Below, in pieces: positions 23,281 through 33,552 of a stretch of DNA of 64,000 nt (positions are counted from its first letter, which is position 1; every line of letters begins with the position of its first letter). The notes under the pieces are model-generated. The model was not told the origin of the DNA, did not search any database, and worked only from the letters and a program-made list of their open reading frames with translations. The translations under genes were made by a program, and so were the position numbers. The DNA is from Theileria orientalis strain Shintoku. Its lineage: Eukaryota; Apicomplexa; Aconoidasida; Piroplasmida; Theileriidae. The DNA is taken from contig NC_025260.1 in the NCBI RefSeq assembly GCF_000740895.1, forward strand, positions 1,592,001 to 1,656,000. The letters run 5' to 3'.

Positions 23281-24900
23281 ATGGGAGCTCGTCAATCGTA
23301 TCTCTACATATATTTAAATTCTAAGGATAAGGAATATGACGAATCAGGATGCAAGGTTAAACCTAAGAAAACCGTTGTTAACGGATCTATAGACTTCGAA
23401 GTTGTAACTTACACAATCGAATATAAAGGTGATAGTTCCTATTACGACATTTACATATATGACAGTAAAGAAACGGTTTATAATGGTTATTACATCTTTG
23501 GTTATTGTTCCCCTAGAACACATCAAGTTGCCAATAAAGTTGAAGTATACTATTCTGTTTTAGCACCAGACAAGCCATTAGTCATTTCTTTTGTTACAAA
23601 CAGCCAAAAATATAATTGTATATATGACGATTTAAAATATGCCAGATGGAATTGGGCTTCATACATTACTGAACATACTTTTAATGATGATCTGGTAACC
23701 AAGTTGAAGAAACAATATAGGAAGTTGAATTTGAATAAAACAATAGAATTTGATGATGGATCTAAGGAAACTAAAGATGTCACGTCATATAAACAAAAAA
23801 TAGACGATGAATCGTACAGAATTATTTACACACCAAAAGGCCGCGAATCTGTTTTGAATAGTAATTGTTTATTTAGTTCTGACAATAAATTTGCTGATGA
23901 TAATATACCTTCTGAAGTTAAAAGTGGTTGTAAAGATATTCCTTCTAACGAGAAAAAAAATAAAATTGATCCTTACAGTCTAACTTCTGTTAAAGGGCGC
24001 TTTTTTGATGGAATTATAGTATACTTTGCCAAGGATAATGGTCAACCTATAGACAATAAAGATAATAGTGATAAACATATGGCGTTATACTTGGAGTTTA
24101 TTGATTTGCGTAATAAAGACATATGCCTTAAGAGAAAGGATAAAGATGGTTGTTGGTGGGCTGAGGAATCAGAAGATTACACTGATAATACATCTTTGGG
24201 ACCTAAATTGAAGCAACTAAAAGCTGAAGTTAATAAAAATGATAAAAGTACTATTATTCTTGATGTTAAGGTGTCATACACTGGTGTTATTGTTAAAAAT
24301 GGCGAAAGTAAACAAGCTTACATGAAATATACACACGAATTTACAACAGATAAGGATCATAATTTCATGTTTGGGAGGAAAACTATAACCATCGGTTCAG
24401 CAACTGATTCATATGGCAAATCAAAAAATGTAGAAGTGTACTATTTGAAAGCTAGTGGTAAAGAGGACGAGCAGCCCTTTTTAATTGTGTTGATAACAAA
24501 TGGTCAAGAAAAAGAAAAAAACAAGAAAGCATACTACTTTAACAATACAGATAAATTTGACGATTGGAAAATATTTAACAATGAAAAGCCGGAAGAATTG
24601 AAAAAAAAACTAGACGAAAAATTAAACAAAATCGAAAATCAATTAAATTGCGTAAAGGATTTAAGATTAGTTCGGCTGATGGCTCATCAAATTTTGATTA
24701 GTGAAGAACCTAAACCTCCAGACATAAAAGAGGCGACGACGCCGAAAAGACCAGATTTGGAAACACCAGGACCAACAACTCAACCTCCCAATTGGTGGTT
24801 GATCATAGGATGTAGTGTAGGAGGGTTTCTCTTACTAGTGGCTTTGGTTGTTGGTTATTGTATCTATTGGTACAACACAACCATCAAACTCTTGACATAG
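23281..24900 (+). CDS. Array family gene 2: MGxxxS start, C-terminal membrane anchor
   Basis: Intronless, 539 residues, starting MGARQS (myristoylation-type). Modules are centred on VEVYYSVLAPDKPLVISF, FFDGIIVYFAKD with CWWAEE, and VEVYYLKASGKEDEQPFLI followed by DDWKIF. A proline-rich linker (PGPTTQPPNWW) leads into the common helix and tail. The stretch at about 23497-23690 is almost base-for-base the same as in gene 5 (31190-31380), while flanking coding sequence differs, which points to gene conversion. The linker is shared with gene 3 instead. The second-module Cys residues (ICLKRKD, GCWW) occur in genes 2, 4 and 5 but not in 1 and 3. Confidence 0.87.
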   Translation: MGARQSYLYIYLNSKDKEYDESGCKVKPKKTVVNGSIDFEVVTYTIEYKGDSSYYDIYIYDSKETVYNGYYIFGYCSPRTHQVANKVEVYYSVLAPDKPLVISFVTNSQKYNCIYDDLKYARWNWASYITEHTFNDDLVTKLKKQYRKLNLNKTIEFDDGSKETKDVTSYKQKIDDESYRIIYTPKGRESVLNSNCLFSSDNKFADDNIPSEVKSGCKDIPSNEKKNKIDPYSLTSVKGRFFDGIIVYFAKDNGQPIDNKDNSDKHMALYLEFIDLRNKDICLKRKDKDGCWWAEESEDYTDNTSLGPKLKQLKAEVNKNDKSTIILDVKVSYTGVIVKNGESKQAYMKYTHEFTTDKDHNFMFGRKTITIGSATDSYGKSKNVEVYYLKASGKEDEQPFLIVLITNGQEKEKNKKAYYFNNTDKFDDWKIFNNEKPEELKKKLDEKLNKIENQLNCVKDLRLVRLMAHQILISEEPKPPDIKEATTPKRPDLETPGPTTQPPNWWLIIGCSVGGFLLLVALVVGYCIYWYNTTIKLLT

Positions 24901-25539
24901 TTTACACAATCAGGTTGTTTACTCTCACTTGTGTACCATATTTCACTGTACTATACTGTAAACACCTGTAAAATATTGTCAAATGTACCAAAACAGTATT
25001 CAACACCTGTAAAATATCACTCACCTCTAATCCAATGCAGTTTTATAACATATGTGTTAGCCATGTTTATTTATAATAGCCTTGTACATACTCAAATAAC
25101 ATCCATCATATCTATTAAGTTATTTCATAATAACCTAAAAACAGCCTATCCAAACAATAAATCAAAGTAGAGTTAATATCCATGTTGCTATTAAAAATAT
25201 TTGACAATCAAACCATATGAAAACACCGGTGTCAGTCAAGAGCACCTAAATATTATTTAACGAGTTTAGTCATTTAATGATTAAACATAAACGAACATAA
25301 CAATTTGAATTTATAAATGTTATATAATTGATGTATTTGTTGTGGTTTCATCAACTTTCATATGATTATATGTGGCATCAATACTATTAAGACACACTTA
25401 GTATCAGATTCTACAATGCCGATTTGAAACCATGAACTTTTTCATGGTTGAATCGACTTTTTATATATTGTAATATTGATATTTGTGTAAAAATAGTATA
25501 TATACACTCATTCATGATGGTTTTATGAGTGTTTTTGTT

Positions 25540-25564
25540 GTCGCCAGTGTAATACTGGTTCGAC
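25540..25564 (+). promoter_or_regulatory. Array hairpin, copy for gene 3
   Basis: Same 25-nt hairpin as before gene 2, 280 bp before the ATG at 25844. Confidence 0.7.
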
Positions 25565-25805
25565 TACCTCTAGATTTGTATTATTATGTTATAATGGTCT
25601 TTTAATCACCTATTCGTGATTAAATAGACAATATGTATTATAATATTTGTGGAATCTTTAAGGATTATACTGTTTTTAATGTAAAATATCTTTGTAGCTT
25701 TTATGTATAATATGATTTAACTCTTCATTCATTGATTTAACCATGTTTAATTATAATTCACATTTTATTAAACTAATTATTATCACACTTCTGAATTTAT
25801 TTTAT

Positions 25806-25814
25806 TTATCGCAA
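25806..25814 (+). promoter_or_regulatory. Single TTATCGCAA box before gene 3
   Basis: One box, ending 29 bp before the ATG. This is the only array gene with a single copy. Confidence 0.5.
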
Positions 25815-25843
25815 CATCTATTTTGTAATATTGACATAACAAG

Positions 25844-27409
25844 ATGGGAGGAGGTTACTCTGATCTTAATGTTTATTATACTGAGAGATGGAAATATTAT
25901 GATCGTACTCTTTATAAAGTTGAATCAAGAACTAAAAACTTTCAAGGATGTAGCGACTTTGAGGAGGTTACTCATACTATAACATTTACTGAGGGTAAAC
26001 CCTTAGATTATAACGTTTTATTATACGATGGTACGAACGATAAGAATAAAGGTAAACGTGTATTTGGCTATTATCATCCTAGAAACGACAATGAAGTTAT
26101 TCAAGAAGTGCGTACCTATTACTCAGTTTTAGCACCAAATGTCCCTCTTGTTATTTCATTTGCTTTAAAAGGTAACCTAACTTATAATTGTTTACTAGGC
26201 GAATTGCAAAACGCTAGGTGGGACTATTCTTCAAATATAGCCCGTTATTCTTTTAGAGACAATTTGAATAAGGATTTTTTGGGTAAAGAATTCAGAAAAC
26301 TGTCATTAAAAAGAACAATTCAATTTACAATAGGGGAGGCCAAAACTGATATTGAAGGTGAAAGACAGGAATTAGGAGGTAATTTAATCTGTAGATTTAT
26401 TTTTATACCAAAAGGCAACGTTTCGGTCCTAGGCAGTGAAAGTTTATTTTCCTTAGAATCCAATAAACCTAAACCTCAAAATACCATAAAAAATCAAATT
26501 GATCCTTATTATTTAACATCTGTTAAAGACCACTTTTTTGATGGAATCATGGTATACTTTGCTGAAGAAATTATGAAACAGGAAAAGTACGAGGATAAAG
26601 ACGTTGAAAATAGGGTATTACTTTTGCAGTTAATTAACTCATGTAAAACCACATATTTTAAGAGACGAGATAATGACGGTTATTGGTGGTCTGAAGAACA
26701 AGTTACGTACACTGACGATAATTCACTTGTAAATGAGTTGGAAAAAATAAAGGATCAAACCGAAGATGTCAACACTGTCATTCTTGACGGGAAGAAAACA
26801 TACAAGGGGGTTCAAGATGTTAAGACAGATGAAACAAATAAAGCTTGCATAAAATACACACACAAGTATGAAAGCTCTAAGAAGTCGGTCACCTTATTTA
26901 AAAGAGAACAAAAAAAACTTGTTACATCTGATCTATCGGATGCCATATCACAGAATGTTGATGTGTACTATCTGAGACCTAAGGATGCAAAGGATGATGA
27001 TACAGAGCCATTTTTAATCGTATTTTATAAAAATGGTCAACCGCTAAGTGACATGAAAGCATACCACTTTGCAAATAAGTACGGGTTTGAAGAATGGACA
27101 AAGTTTCAACAGGATAAGTTAGAAGAAAAGGTAAAAAAAATAGAACAATATGGAAAATGTATAAGCGATTTATTTTTATATCGGACAATGGCATATGAGA
27201 TATTAATTGGTAAAGAACCTGAACCTCCAGACATAAAAGAGGCGACGACGCCGAAAAGACCAGATTTGGAAACACCAGGACCAACAACTCAACCTCCCAA
27301 TTGGTGGTTGATCATAGGATGTAGTGTAGGAGGGTTTCTCTTACTAGTGGCTTTGGTTGTTGGTTATGGTATCTATTGGTACAACACAACCATCAAACTC
27401 TTGACATAG
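25844..27409 (+). CDS. Array family gene 3: MGxxxS start, C-terminal membrane anchor
   Basis: Intronless, 521 residues, starting MGGGYSDLNV as in gene 1 and unlike the MGARQS/MGVRQS starts of the others. Module landmarks are YYSVLAPNVPLVISF, ARWDYSSNIA, FFDGIMVYFAEE, GYWWSEE and VDVYYLRPKDAKDD. From the linker onward (about 27215) it is nearly identical to gene 2, including the helix GCSVGGFLLLVALVVGY and tail. So its N-terminal part is related to gene 1 and its C-terminal part to genes 2-7, a clear mosaic. No signal peptide is seen; an out-of-frame hydrophobic open stretch at 25743 cannot be joined to it. Confidence 0.87.
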   Translation: MGGGYSDLNVYYTERWKYYDRTLYKVESRTKNFQGCSDFEEVTHTITFTEGKPLDYNVLLYDGTNDKNKGKRVFGYYHPRNDNEVIQEVRTYYSVLAPNVPLVISFALKGNLTYNCLLGELQNARWDYSSNIARYSFRDNLNKDFLGKEFRKLSLKRTIQFTIGEAKTDIEGERQELGGNLICRFIFIPKGNVSVLGSESLFSLESNKPKPQNTIKNQIDPYYLTSVKDHFFDGIMVYFAEEIMKQEKYEDKDVENRVLLLQLINSCKTTYFKRRDNDGYWWSEEQVTYTDDNSLVNELEKIKDQTEDVNTVILDGKKTYKGVQDVKTDETNKACIKYTHKYESSKKSVTLFKREQKKLVTSDLSDAISQNVDVYYLRPKDAKDDDTEPFLIVFYKNGQPLSDMKAYHFANKYGFEEWTKFQQDKLEEKVKKIEQYGKCISDLFLYRTMAYEILIGKEPEPPDIKEATTPKRPDLETPGPTTQPPNWWLIIGCSVGGFLLLVALVVGYGIYWYNTTIKLLT

Positions 27410-28048
27410 TTTACACAATCAGGTTGTTTACTCTCACTTGTGTACCATATTTCACTGTACTATACTGTAAACACCTGTAAAATATTGTCAAATGTACCAA
27501 AACAGTATTCAACACCTGTAAAATATCACTCACCTTTAATCCAATGGAGTTTTATAACATATGTGTTAGCCATGTTTATTTATAATAGCCTTGTACATAC
27601 TCAAATAACATCCATCATATCTATTAAGTTATTTCATAATAACCTAAAAACAGCCTATCCAAACAATAAATCAAAGTAGAGTTAATATCCATGTTGCTAT
27701 TAAAAATATTTGACAATCAAACCATATGAAAACACCGGTGTCAGTCAAGAGCACCTAAATATTATTTAACGAGTTTAGTCATTTAATGATTAAACATAAA
27801 CGAACATAACAATTTGAATTTATAAATGTTATATAATTGATGTATTTGTTGTGGTTTCATCAACTTTCATATGATTATATGTGGCATCAATACTATTAAG
27901 ACACACTTAGTATCAGATTCTACAATGCCGATTTGAAACCATGAACTTTTTCATGGTTGAATCGACTTTTTATATATTGTAATATTGATATTTGTGTAAA
28001 AATAGTATATATACACTCATTCATGATGGTTTTATGAGTGTTTTTGTT

Positions 28049-28073
28049 GTCGCCAGTGTAATACTGGTTCGAC
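28049..28073 (+). promoter_or_regulatory. Array hairpin, copy for gene 4
   Basis: Same 25-nt hairpin, 307 bp before the ATG at 28380. Confidence 0.7.
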
Positions 28074-28289
28074 TACCTCTTGATTTGTATTATTATGTTA
28101 TAATGGTCTTTTAATCACCTATTCGTGATTAAATAGACAATATGTATTATAATATTTGTGGAATCTTTAAGGATTATACTGTTTTTAATGTAATATATAA
28201 TGTCTATAGATTTAATGTATACTATGAGTTAACTGACTTGTTTTGAGTCGTTTAACGACTATAAAAAATATTGTATTTTAAAATTAGTT

Positions 28290-28361
28290 TTATCGCAATT
28301 ATAATTTTGGTACCTAAGTTTTATCGCAATTCTAAATGTCAGTAAATTAGTTTTATCGCAT
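28290..28361 (+). promoter_or_regulatory. Three TTATCGCA boxes before gene 4 (class A)
   Basis: Same three-box layout as before gene 2, with the last box 19 bp before the ATG. Confidence 0.6.
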
Positions 28362-28379
28362 CAATCTTGATATGTAAAC

Positions 28380-30026
28380 ATGGGAGCTCGTCAATCGTAT
28401 CTCTACTTATATTTAAATTCTAAGGATAAGGAATATGACGAATCAGTATGCAAGGTTGAGTTTAAGAAATCTGTAGTTAAAGGTTGCATCGACTTTGAAG
28501 TTGTAACTTACACAATCAAATATAATGGAAAGGATCCTACAAGTTTTGATATTTACATATATGACAGTAAAGAAACGGTTTATAATGGTTATTACATCTT
28601 TGGTTATTGTTCCCCTAGAACACATCAAGTTGCCAATAAAGTTGAAGTATACTATTCTGTTTTAGCACCAGACAAGCCATTAGTCATATCTTTTGTTACT
28701 GAAAGTACCAATCCTTATAACTGCGATTTTGATAAATTGAAAAATGCCAGATGGGATTGGGCCGCTTATATAACCGAATATTTAATTAAGGGCGATATTC
28801 TTGACTACTTAAAGGAAAAGTACAAGAAGTTGAATCTGAATAAGACAATAGAATTAGTGGATGGAAATAAGGAAACGAAAGATGTTAAAGGATTTAAACA
28901 GGAGATAGGCGAAGAAAACAAGGACTACAGAATTATTTACATACCAAACGGCAAAGAATCAGTTTTGAATAGTAACTGTTTATTTAGTTCCGAAACTAAA
29001 TTTGATGATAAAAATAAACAGGCTATAGTTCAAAATGGTTGTAAAGACCCATCAGCTAAAGGTGTTAAAAATCAAATTGATCCTTATTATCTAACATCTG
29101 TTAAAGGTCAATTTTTCGATGGAATTATTGTATACTTTGCTCGAGACGAAGGAAAGAAAGATAGTTCGCCTAATGAACACCACGATAAAAGTACGGCTTT
29201 ATATTTGGAGTTCATTGATTTGCGCAAGAAAGATATATGCTTTCAGAGAAAGGATAAAGCCGGTTGTTGTTGGGTTGAGGAAAAAATCGAGTATGATAAC
29301 GATTCTAAACTTTTAGAATCGTTAAAAAAGATAAATGACAATATCAAAGAAGAGGTAAACACAGTAATTATTGATAATAAGAATGGATATAATGGTGTTA
29401 CTGTTAAACCTGAGGATGGTAAAACTGCATACAAGAAATACACTTACACATTTGAAAAAGAGAATAAACTTTACTTCATATTCGGAAGAAAAGAATCTGA
29501 AATTCCTAAGATAAACGAAGGTTCGCTTAAAACAAGTAAAGTTGAAGTATATTTCTTGAAAATCAAAGGTAGAGAGGATGAACAGCCATTTTTAATCTCG
29601 TTTGAATATAAAGAATCACCTGAAAAAACTAAAGCTTACCACTTCAAATACGGCTTCGGATTTGAGGGCTGGATAGAGTTTGAAGTTAAAAAAAAAGATG
29701 AGAAACAAACACAAGAAGATTTAAAAAAAGAAATAAAAAATAAGTTGGATGAAATAGAAGGTAATGGATCATGTTCTACGGATTTACATACACTACAATT
29801 CATGGCTTATCAAATACTAACAACGGATAAACCTCCGCCTGCTCCCGCAGCTCCACCACCGAAAAAAGAGAACAGACCGGATTTATATGTGCCAGATCCA
29901 ACAACTCAACCTCCCAATTGGTGGTTGATCATAGGATGTAGTGTAGGAGGGTTTCTCTTACTAGTGGCTTTGGTTGTTGGTTATTGTATCTATTGGTACA
30001 ACACAACCATCAAACTCTTGACATAG
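28380..30026 (+). CDS. Array family gene 4: MGxxxS start, C-terminal membrane anchor
   Basis: Intronless, 548 residues, starting MGARQS. The first about 100 residues closely follow gene 2 (same SKDKEYDES and YYIFGYCSPRTHQVANK). Then the protein diverges through the first Trp motif (ARWDWAAYIT). The second module reads FFDGIIVYFARD with GCCWVEE, where the usual GCWW/GYWW has become GCCW. The third has VEVYFLKIKGREDEQPFLI and GWIEF. The linker is Pro/Ala-rich (PPPAPAAPPP) before the common PTTQPPNWW and helix. With gene 5 it forms a two-gene unit that recurs as genes 6 and 7. Confidence 0.87.
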   Translation: MGARQSYLYLYLNSKDKEYDESVCKVEFKKSVVKGCIDFEVVTYTIKYNGKDPTSFDIYIYDSKETVYNGYYIFGYCSPRTHQVANKVEVYYSVLAPDKPLVISFVTESTNPYNCDFDKLKNARWDWAAYITEYLIKGDILDYLKEKYKKLNLNKTIELVDGNKETKDVKGFKQEIGEENKDYRIIYIPNGKESVLNSNCLFSSETKFDDKNKQAIVQNGCKDPSAKGVKNQIDPYYLTSVKGQFFDGIIVYFARDEGKKDSSPNEHHDKSTALYLEFIDLRKKDICFQRKDKAGCCWVEEKIEYDNDSKLLESLKKINDNIKEEVNTVIIDNKNGYNGVTVKPEDGKTAYKKYTYTFEKENKLYFIFGRKESEIPKINEGSLKTSKVEVYFLKIKGREDEQPFLISFEYKESPEKTKAYHFKYGFGFEGWIEFEVKKKDEKQTQEDLKKEIKNKLDEIEGNGSCSTDLHTLQFMAYQILTTDKPPPAPAAPPPKKENRPDLYVPDPTTQPPNWWLIIGCSVGGFLLLVALVVGYCIYWYNTTIKLLT

Positions 30027-30665
30027 TTTACACAATCAGGTTGTTTACTCTCACTTGTGTACCATATTTCACTGTACTATACTGTAAACACCTGTAAAAT
30101 ATTGTCAAATGTACCAAAACAGTATTCAACACCTGTAAAATATCACTCACCTCTAATCCAATGCAGTTTTATAACATATGTGTTAGCCATGTTTATTTAT
30201 AATAGCCTTGTACATACTCAAATAACATCCATCATATCTATTAAGTTATTTCATAATAACCTAAAAACAGCCTATCCAAACAATAAATCAAAGTAGAGTT
30301 AATATCCATGTTGCTATTAAAAATATTTGACAATCAAACCATATGAAAACACCGGTGTCAGTCAAGAGCACCTAAATATTATTTAACGAGTTTAGTCATT
30401 TAATGATTAAACATAAACGAACATAACAATTTGAATTTATAAATGTTATATAATTGATGTATTTGTTGTGGTTTCATCAACTTTCATATGATTATATGTG
30501 GCATCAATACTATTAAGACACACTTAGTATCAGATTCTACAATGCCGATTTGAAACCATGAACTTTTTCATGGTTGAATCGACTTTTTATATATTGTAAT
30601 ATTGATATTTGTGTAAAAATAGTATATATACACTCATTCATGATGGTTTTATGAGTGTTTTTGTT

Positions 30666-30690
30666 GTCGCCAGTGTAATACTGGTTCGAC
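30666..30690 (+). promoter_or_regulatory. Array hairpin, copy for gene 5
   Basis: Same 25-nt hairpin, 285 bp before the ATG at 30975. Confidence 0.7.
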
Positions 30691-30913
30691 TACCTCTTGA
30701 TTTGTATTATTATGTTATAATGGTCTTTTAATCACCTATTCGTGATTAAATTGACCAATTGTATATTGTTTTATTTAATAATCCATTTGATTATATATAT
30801 TAATTAATGTAGTATGTTTCTAAAACTTGTTTTTTAACTTATAATTGTTTTAAATAAGGCTTTAAACAATTATAAATGTTGGTACACATTTTTAATATTA
30901 TAAAAATGAATAA

Positions 30914-30948
30914 TTATCGCAATTGTAAATTCAGTATAATTATCGCAA
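30914..30948 (+). promoter_or_regulatory. Two TTATCGCAA boxes before gene 5 (class B)
   Basis: Boxes at 30914 and 30940. The second ends 26 bp before the ATG, the same spacing as for gene 1. Confidence 0.6.
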
Positions 30949-30974
30949 TATCGTCTTAGTGAGTTCGACATAAG

Positions 30975-32582
30975 ATGGGAGCTCGTCAATCCTATCTCTA
31001 CATTTATTTAAAGAATAAGGATAAAGACTGTAATGAAGCTGGATGTTCTGTATCTCCTTCCAAATCAGTAGTCAAAGGTTGCATCGATTTCGAACTTGTA
31101 ACCTACACAATCCAATATAAAGGTGATAGTACCTATTACGACATTTACATATATGACACTGAAGACAAAGATCCTGACGCTTATTACATCTTTGGTTATT
31201 GTTCCCCTAGAACACATCAAGTTGCCAATAAAGTTGAAGTATACTATTCTGTTTTAGCACCAGACAAGCCATTAGTCATTTCTTTTGTTACAAACAGCCA
31301 AAAATATAATTGTATATATGATGATTTAAAATATGCCAGATGGAATTGGGCTTCATACATTACTGAACATACTTTTAAGGGTGATGTGTTACTTAAGTTG
31401 AAGGAACAATACAGGAAGTTGAATTTGAACAAAACGATTAAATTAGCTGTTGGAGAAGAGGCAACTAAAGATGTTACAGTATTTCAACAGGAAATAGGCC
31501 AAGAAAAAAAGAACTACAGAATTATTTACAAACCAAACGGCAAAGAATCAGTTTTGAATAGCAATTGTATATTCAATCATGAAACAATAGATCCATCCAA
31601 ACAACTTGAGGTTGAAAATGGTTGTAAAGAACATAAAGCTAATGATAAAAAAAATCAAATTGATCCTTATTGTCTAACTTCTGTTAAAGATCACTTTTTT
31701 GATGGAATTATAGTATACTATGATAAAGAGAATGGCAATAAGAATATGGCGTTATACTTGGAGTTCATTGATTTGCGCAAGAAAGACATATGCCTTAAGA
31801 GAATGGATCAAGAAGGTTGTTGGTGGGCTGAAGAAAAAATCGAGTACAATGACAATAAGGATTTGGAGAGTCAATTAAGTACAATAAAATCTGGTCTCAA
31901 AAGTGGTAACACTGTTCTTCTTGATGCTAAGGCGACATACACCGGTGTTGAAGTCACACCTGACACAAGTAAACAAGTTTATATTATATATAAACACGTA
32001 TTTACATCAGGTAAAGAGCTTAATATCTTGTTCGCAAGAACAACAATATCAATCACTGCAAAAGGCATAACAGGCGTCAACGCAAAACATGTTGAAGTGT
32101 ATTATTTGAAAGCTGGCCATAAAGACGATACAGAACCGTTTTTAATAGCATTGTATGAAAATGATGTTAATTCTCTAAAGAAAGCTTACCACTTTACGAT
32201 AAATGGCAAATTTAAAGACTGGATTGAGTTTGAAATAAAAAAAGGAGCATCTAAGGAAGAAGAATCACAAGAGCAATTGACTAAAAAATTTAAGGAGAAG
32301 GTCACCAAAATAGAACAGTCTGGAAGTTGTATTAAGGAAATAATTTCACGTCGATTCATAGCATATCAAATATTGACTACCGATGAAATTCCCACAGCTC
32401 CCGCAGGTCCGCCAGCAGTTCCACCTATAAGACCACCCTTGGAAACACCAGGACCAACAACTCAACCTCCCAATTGGTGGTTGATCATAGGATGTAGTGT
32501 AGGAGGGTTTCTCTTACTAGTGGCTTTGGTTGTTGGTTATGGTATCTATTGGTACAACACAACCATCAAACTCTTGACATAG
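30975..32582 (+). CDS. Array family gene 5: MGxxxS start, C-terminal membrane anchor
   Basis: Intronless, 535 residues, starting MGARQS. The first module is almost the same as in gene 2 across YYSVLAPDKPLVISF and ARWNWASYIT. Further landmarks are FFDGIIVYYDKE, GCWWAEE, VEVYYLKAGHKDDTEPFLI and DWIEF. The linker is PTAPAGPPAVPP, then PGPTTQPPNWW and the common helix and tail. No introns or breaks. Function unknown. The lack of any signal peptide with a single C-terminal helix suggests tail anchoring with the body on the cytosolic side, unless a non-classical route exposes it. Confidence 0.87.
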   Translation: MGARQSYLYIYLKNKDKDCNEAGCSVSPSKSVVKGCIDFELVTYTIQYKGDSTYYDIYIYDTEDKDPDAYYIFGYCSPRTHQVANKVEVYYSVLAPDKPLVISFVTNSQKYNCIYDDLKYARWNWASYITEHTFKGDVLLKLKEQYRKLNLNKTIKLAVGEEATKDVTVFQQEIGQEKKNYRIIYKPNGKESVLNSNCIFNHETIDPSKQLEVENGCKEHKANDKKNQIDPYCLTSVKDHFFDGIIVYYDKENGNKNMALYLEFIDLRKKDICLKRMDQEGCWWAEEKIEYNDNKDLESQLSTIKSGLKSGNTVLLDAKATYTGVEVTPDTSKQVYIIYKHVFTSGKELNILFARTTISITAKGITGVNAKHVEVYYLKAGHKDDTEPFLIALYENDVNSLKKAYHFTINGKFKDWIEFEIKKGASKEEESQEQLTKKFKEKVTKIEQSGSCIKEIISRRFIAYQILTTDEIPTAPAGPPAVPPIRPPLETPGPTTQPPNWWLIIGCSVGGFLLLVALVVGYGIYWYNTTIKLLT

Positions 32583-33221
32583 TTTACACAATCAGGTTGT
32601 TTACTCTCACTTGTGTACCATATTTCACTGTACTATACTGTAAACACCTGTAAAATATTGTCAAATGTACCAAAACAGTATTCAACACCTGTAAAATATC
32701 ACTCACCTCTAATCCAATGCAGTTTTATAACATATGTGTTAGCCATGTTTATTTATAATAGCCTTGTACATACTCAAATAACATCCATCATATCTATTAA
32801 GTTATTTCATAATAACCTAAAAACAGCCTATCCAAACAATAAATCAAAGTAGAGTTAATATCCATGTTGCTATTAAAAATATTTGACAATCAAACCATAT
32901 GAAAACACCGGTGTCAGTCAAGAGCACCTAAATATTATTTAACGAGTTTAGTCATTTAATGATTAAACATAAACGAACATAACAATTTGAATTTATAAAT
33001 GTTATATAATTGATGTATTTGTTGTGGTTTCATCAACTTTCATATGATTATATGTGGCATCAATACTATTAAGACACACTTAGTATCAGATTCTACAATG
33101 CCGATTTGAAACCATGAACTTTTTCATGGTTGAATCGACTTTTTATATATTGTAATATTGATATTTGTGTAAAAATAGTATATATACACTCATTCATGAT
33201 GGTTTTATGAGTGTTTTTGTT

Positions 33222-33246
33222 GTCGCCAGTGTAATACTGGTTCGAC
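33222..33246 (+). promoter_or_regulatory. Array hairpin, copy for gene 6
   Basis: Same 25-nt hairpin, 307 bp before the ATG at 33553. Confidence 0.7.
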
Positions 33247-33462
33247 TACCTCTAGATTTGTATTATTATGTTATAATGGTCTTTTAATCACCTATTCGTG
33301 ATTAAATAGACAATATGTATTATAATATTTGTGGAATCTTTAAGGATTATACTGTTTTTAATGTAATATATAATGTCTATAGATTTAATGTATACTATGA
33401 GTTAACTGACTTGTTTTGAGTCGTTTAACGACTATAAAAAATATTGTATTTTAAAATTAGTT

Positions 33463-33534
33463 TTATCGCAATTATAATTTTGGTACCTAAGTTTTATCGC
33501 AATTCTAAATGTCAGTAAATTAGTTTTATCGCAT
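33463..33534 (+). promoter_or_regulatory. Three TTATCGCA boxes before gene 6 (class A)
   Basis: Same layout as before genes 2 and 4, with the last box 19 bp before the ATG. Confidence 0.6.
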
Positions 33535-33552
33535 CAATCTTGATATGTAAAC

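Larger units (their letters stand above)
24901..25843 (+). repeat. Array spacer 2, class C, 943 bp
   Basis: Same 3' flank and hairpins as the other spacers up to about 25684, then a unique promoter-proximal part with a single TTATCGCAA box. It resembles, in part, the region before gene 1 (ATGTTTAATTATA at 25743 and 20508). Confidence 0.88.
27410..28379 (+). repeat. Array spacer 3, class A, 970 bp
   Basis: Nearly identical to spacer 1, with the same length and element order. The identity continues into the first codons of gene 4, matching gene 2. Confidence 0.9.
30027..30974 (+). repeat. Array spacer 4, class B, 948 bp
   Basis: Common 3' flank and hairpins, then a distinct promoter-proximal sequence from about 30750. 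It is nearly identical to spacer 6 (35086-36033) over the full length, including the unusual GAGTTCGACATAAG just before the ATG. Confidence 0.9.
32583..33552 (+). repeat. Array spacer 5, class A, 970 bp
   Basis: Third class A copy, same length and order as spacers 1 and 3. Confidence 0.9.

Noticed and set aside
25743..25982. Hydrophobic, signal-peptide-like frame before gene 3
   Set aside because: It is out of frame with gene 3, has no workable intron to join it, and no equivalent before the other genes.
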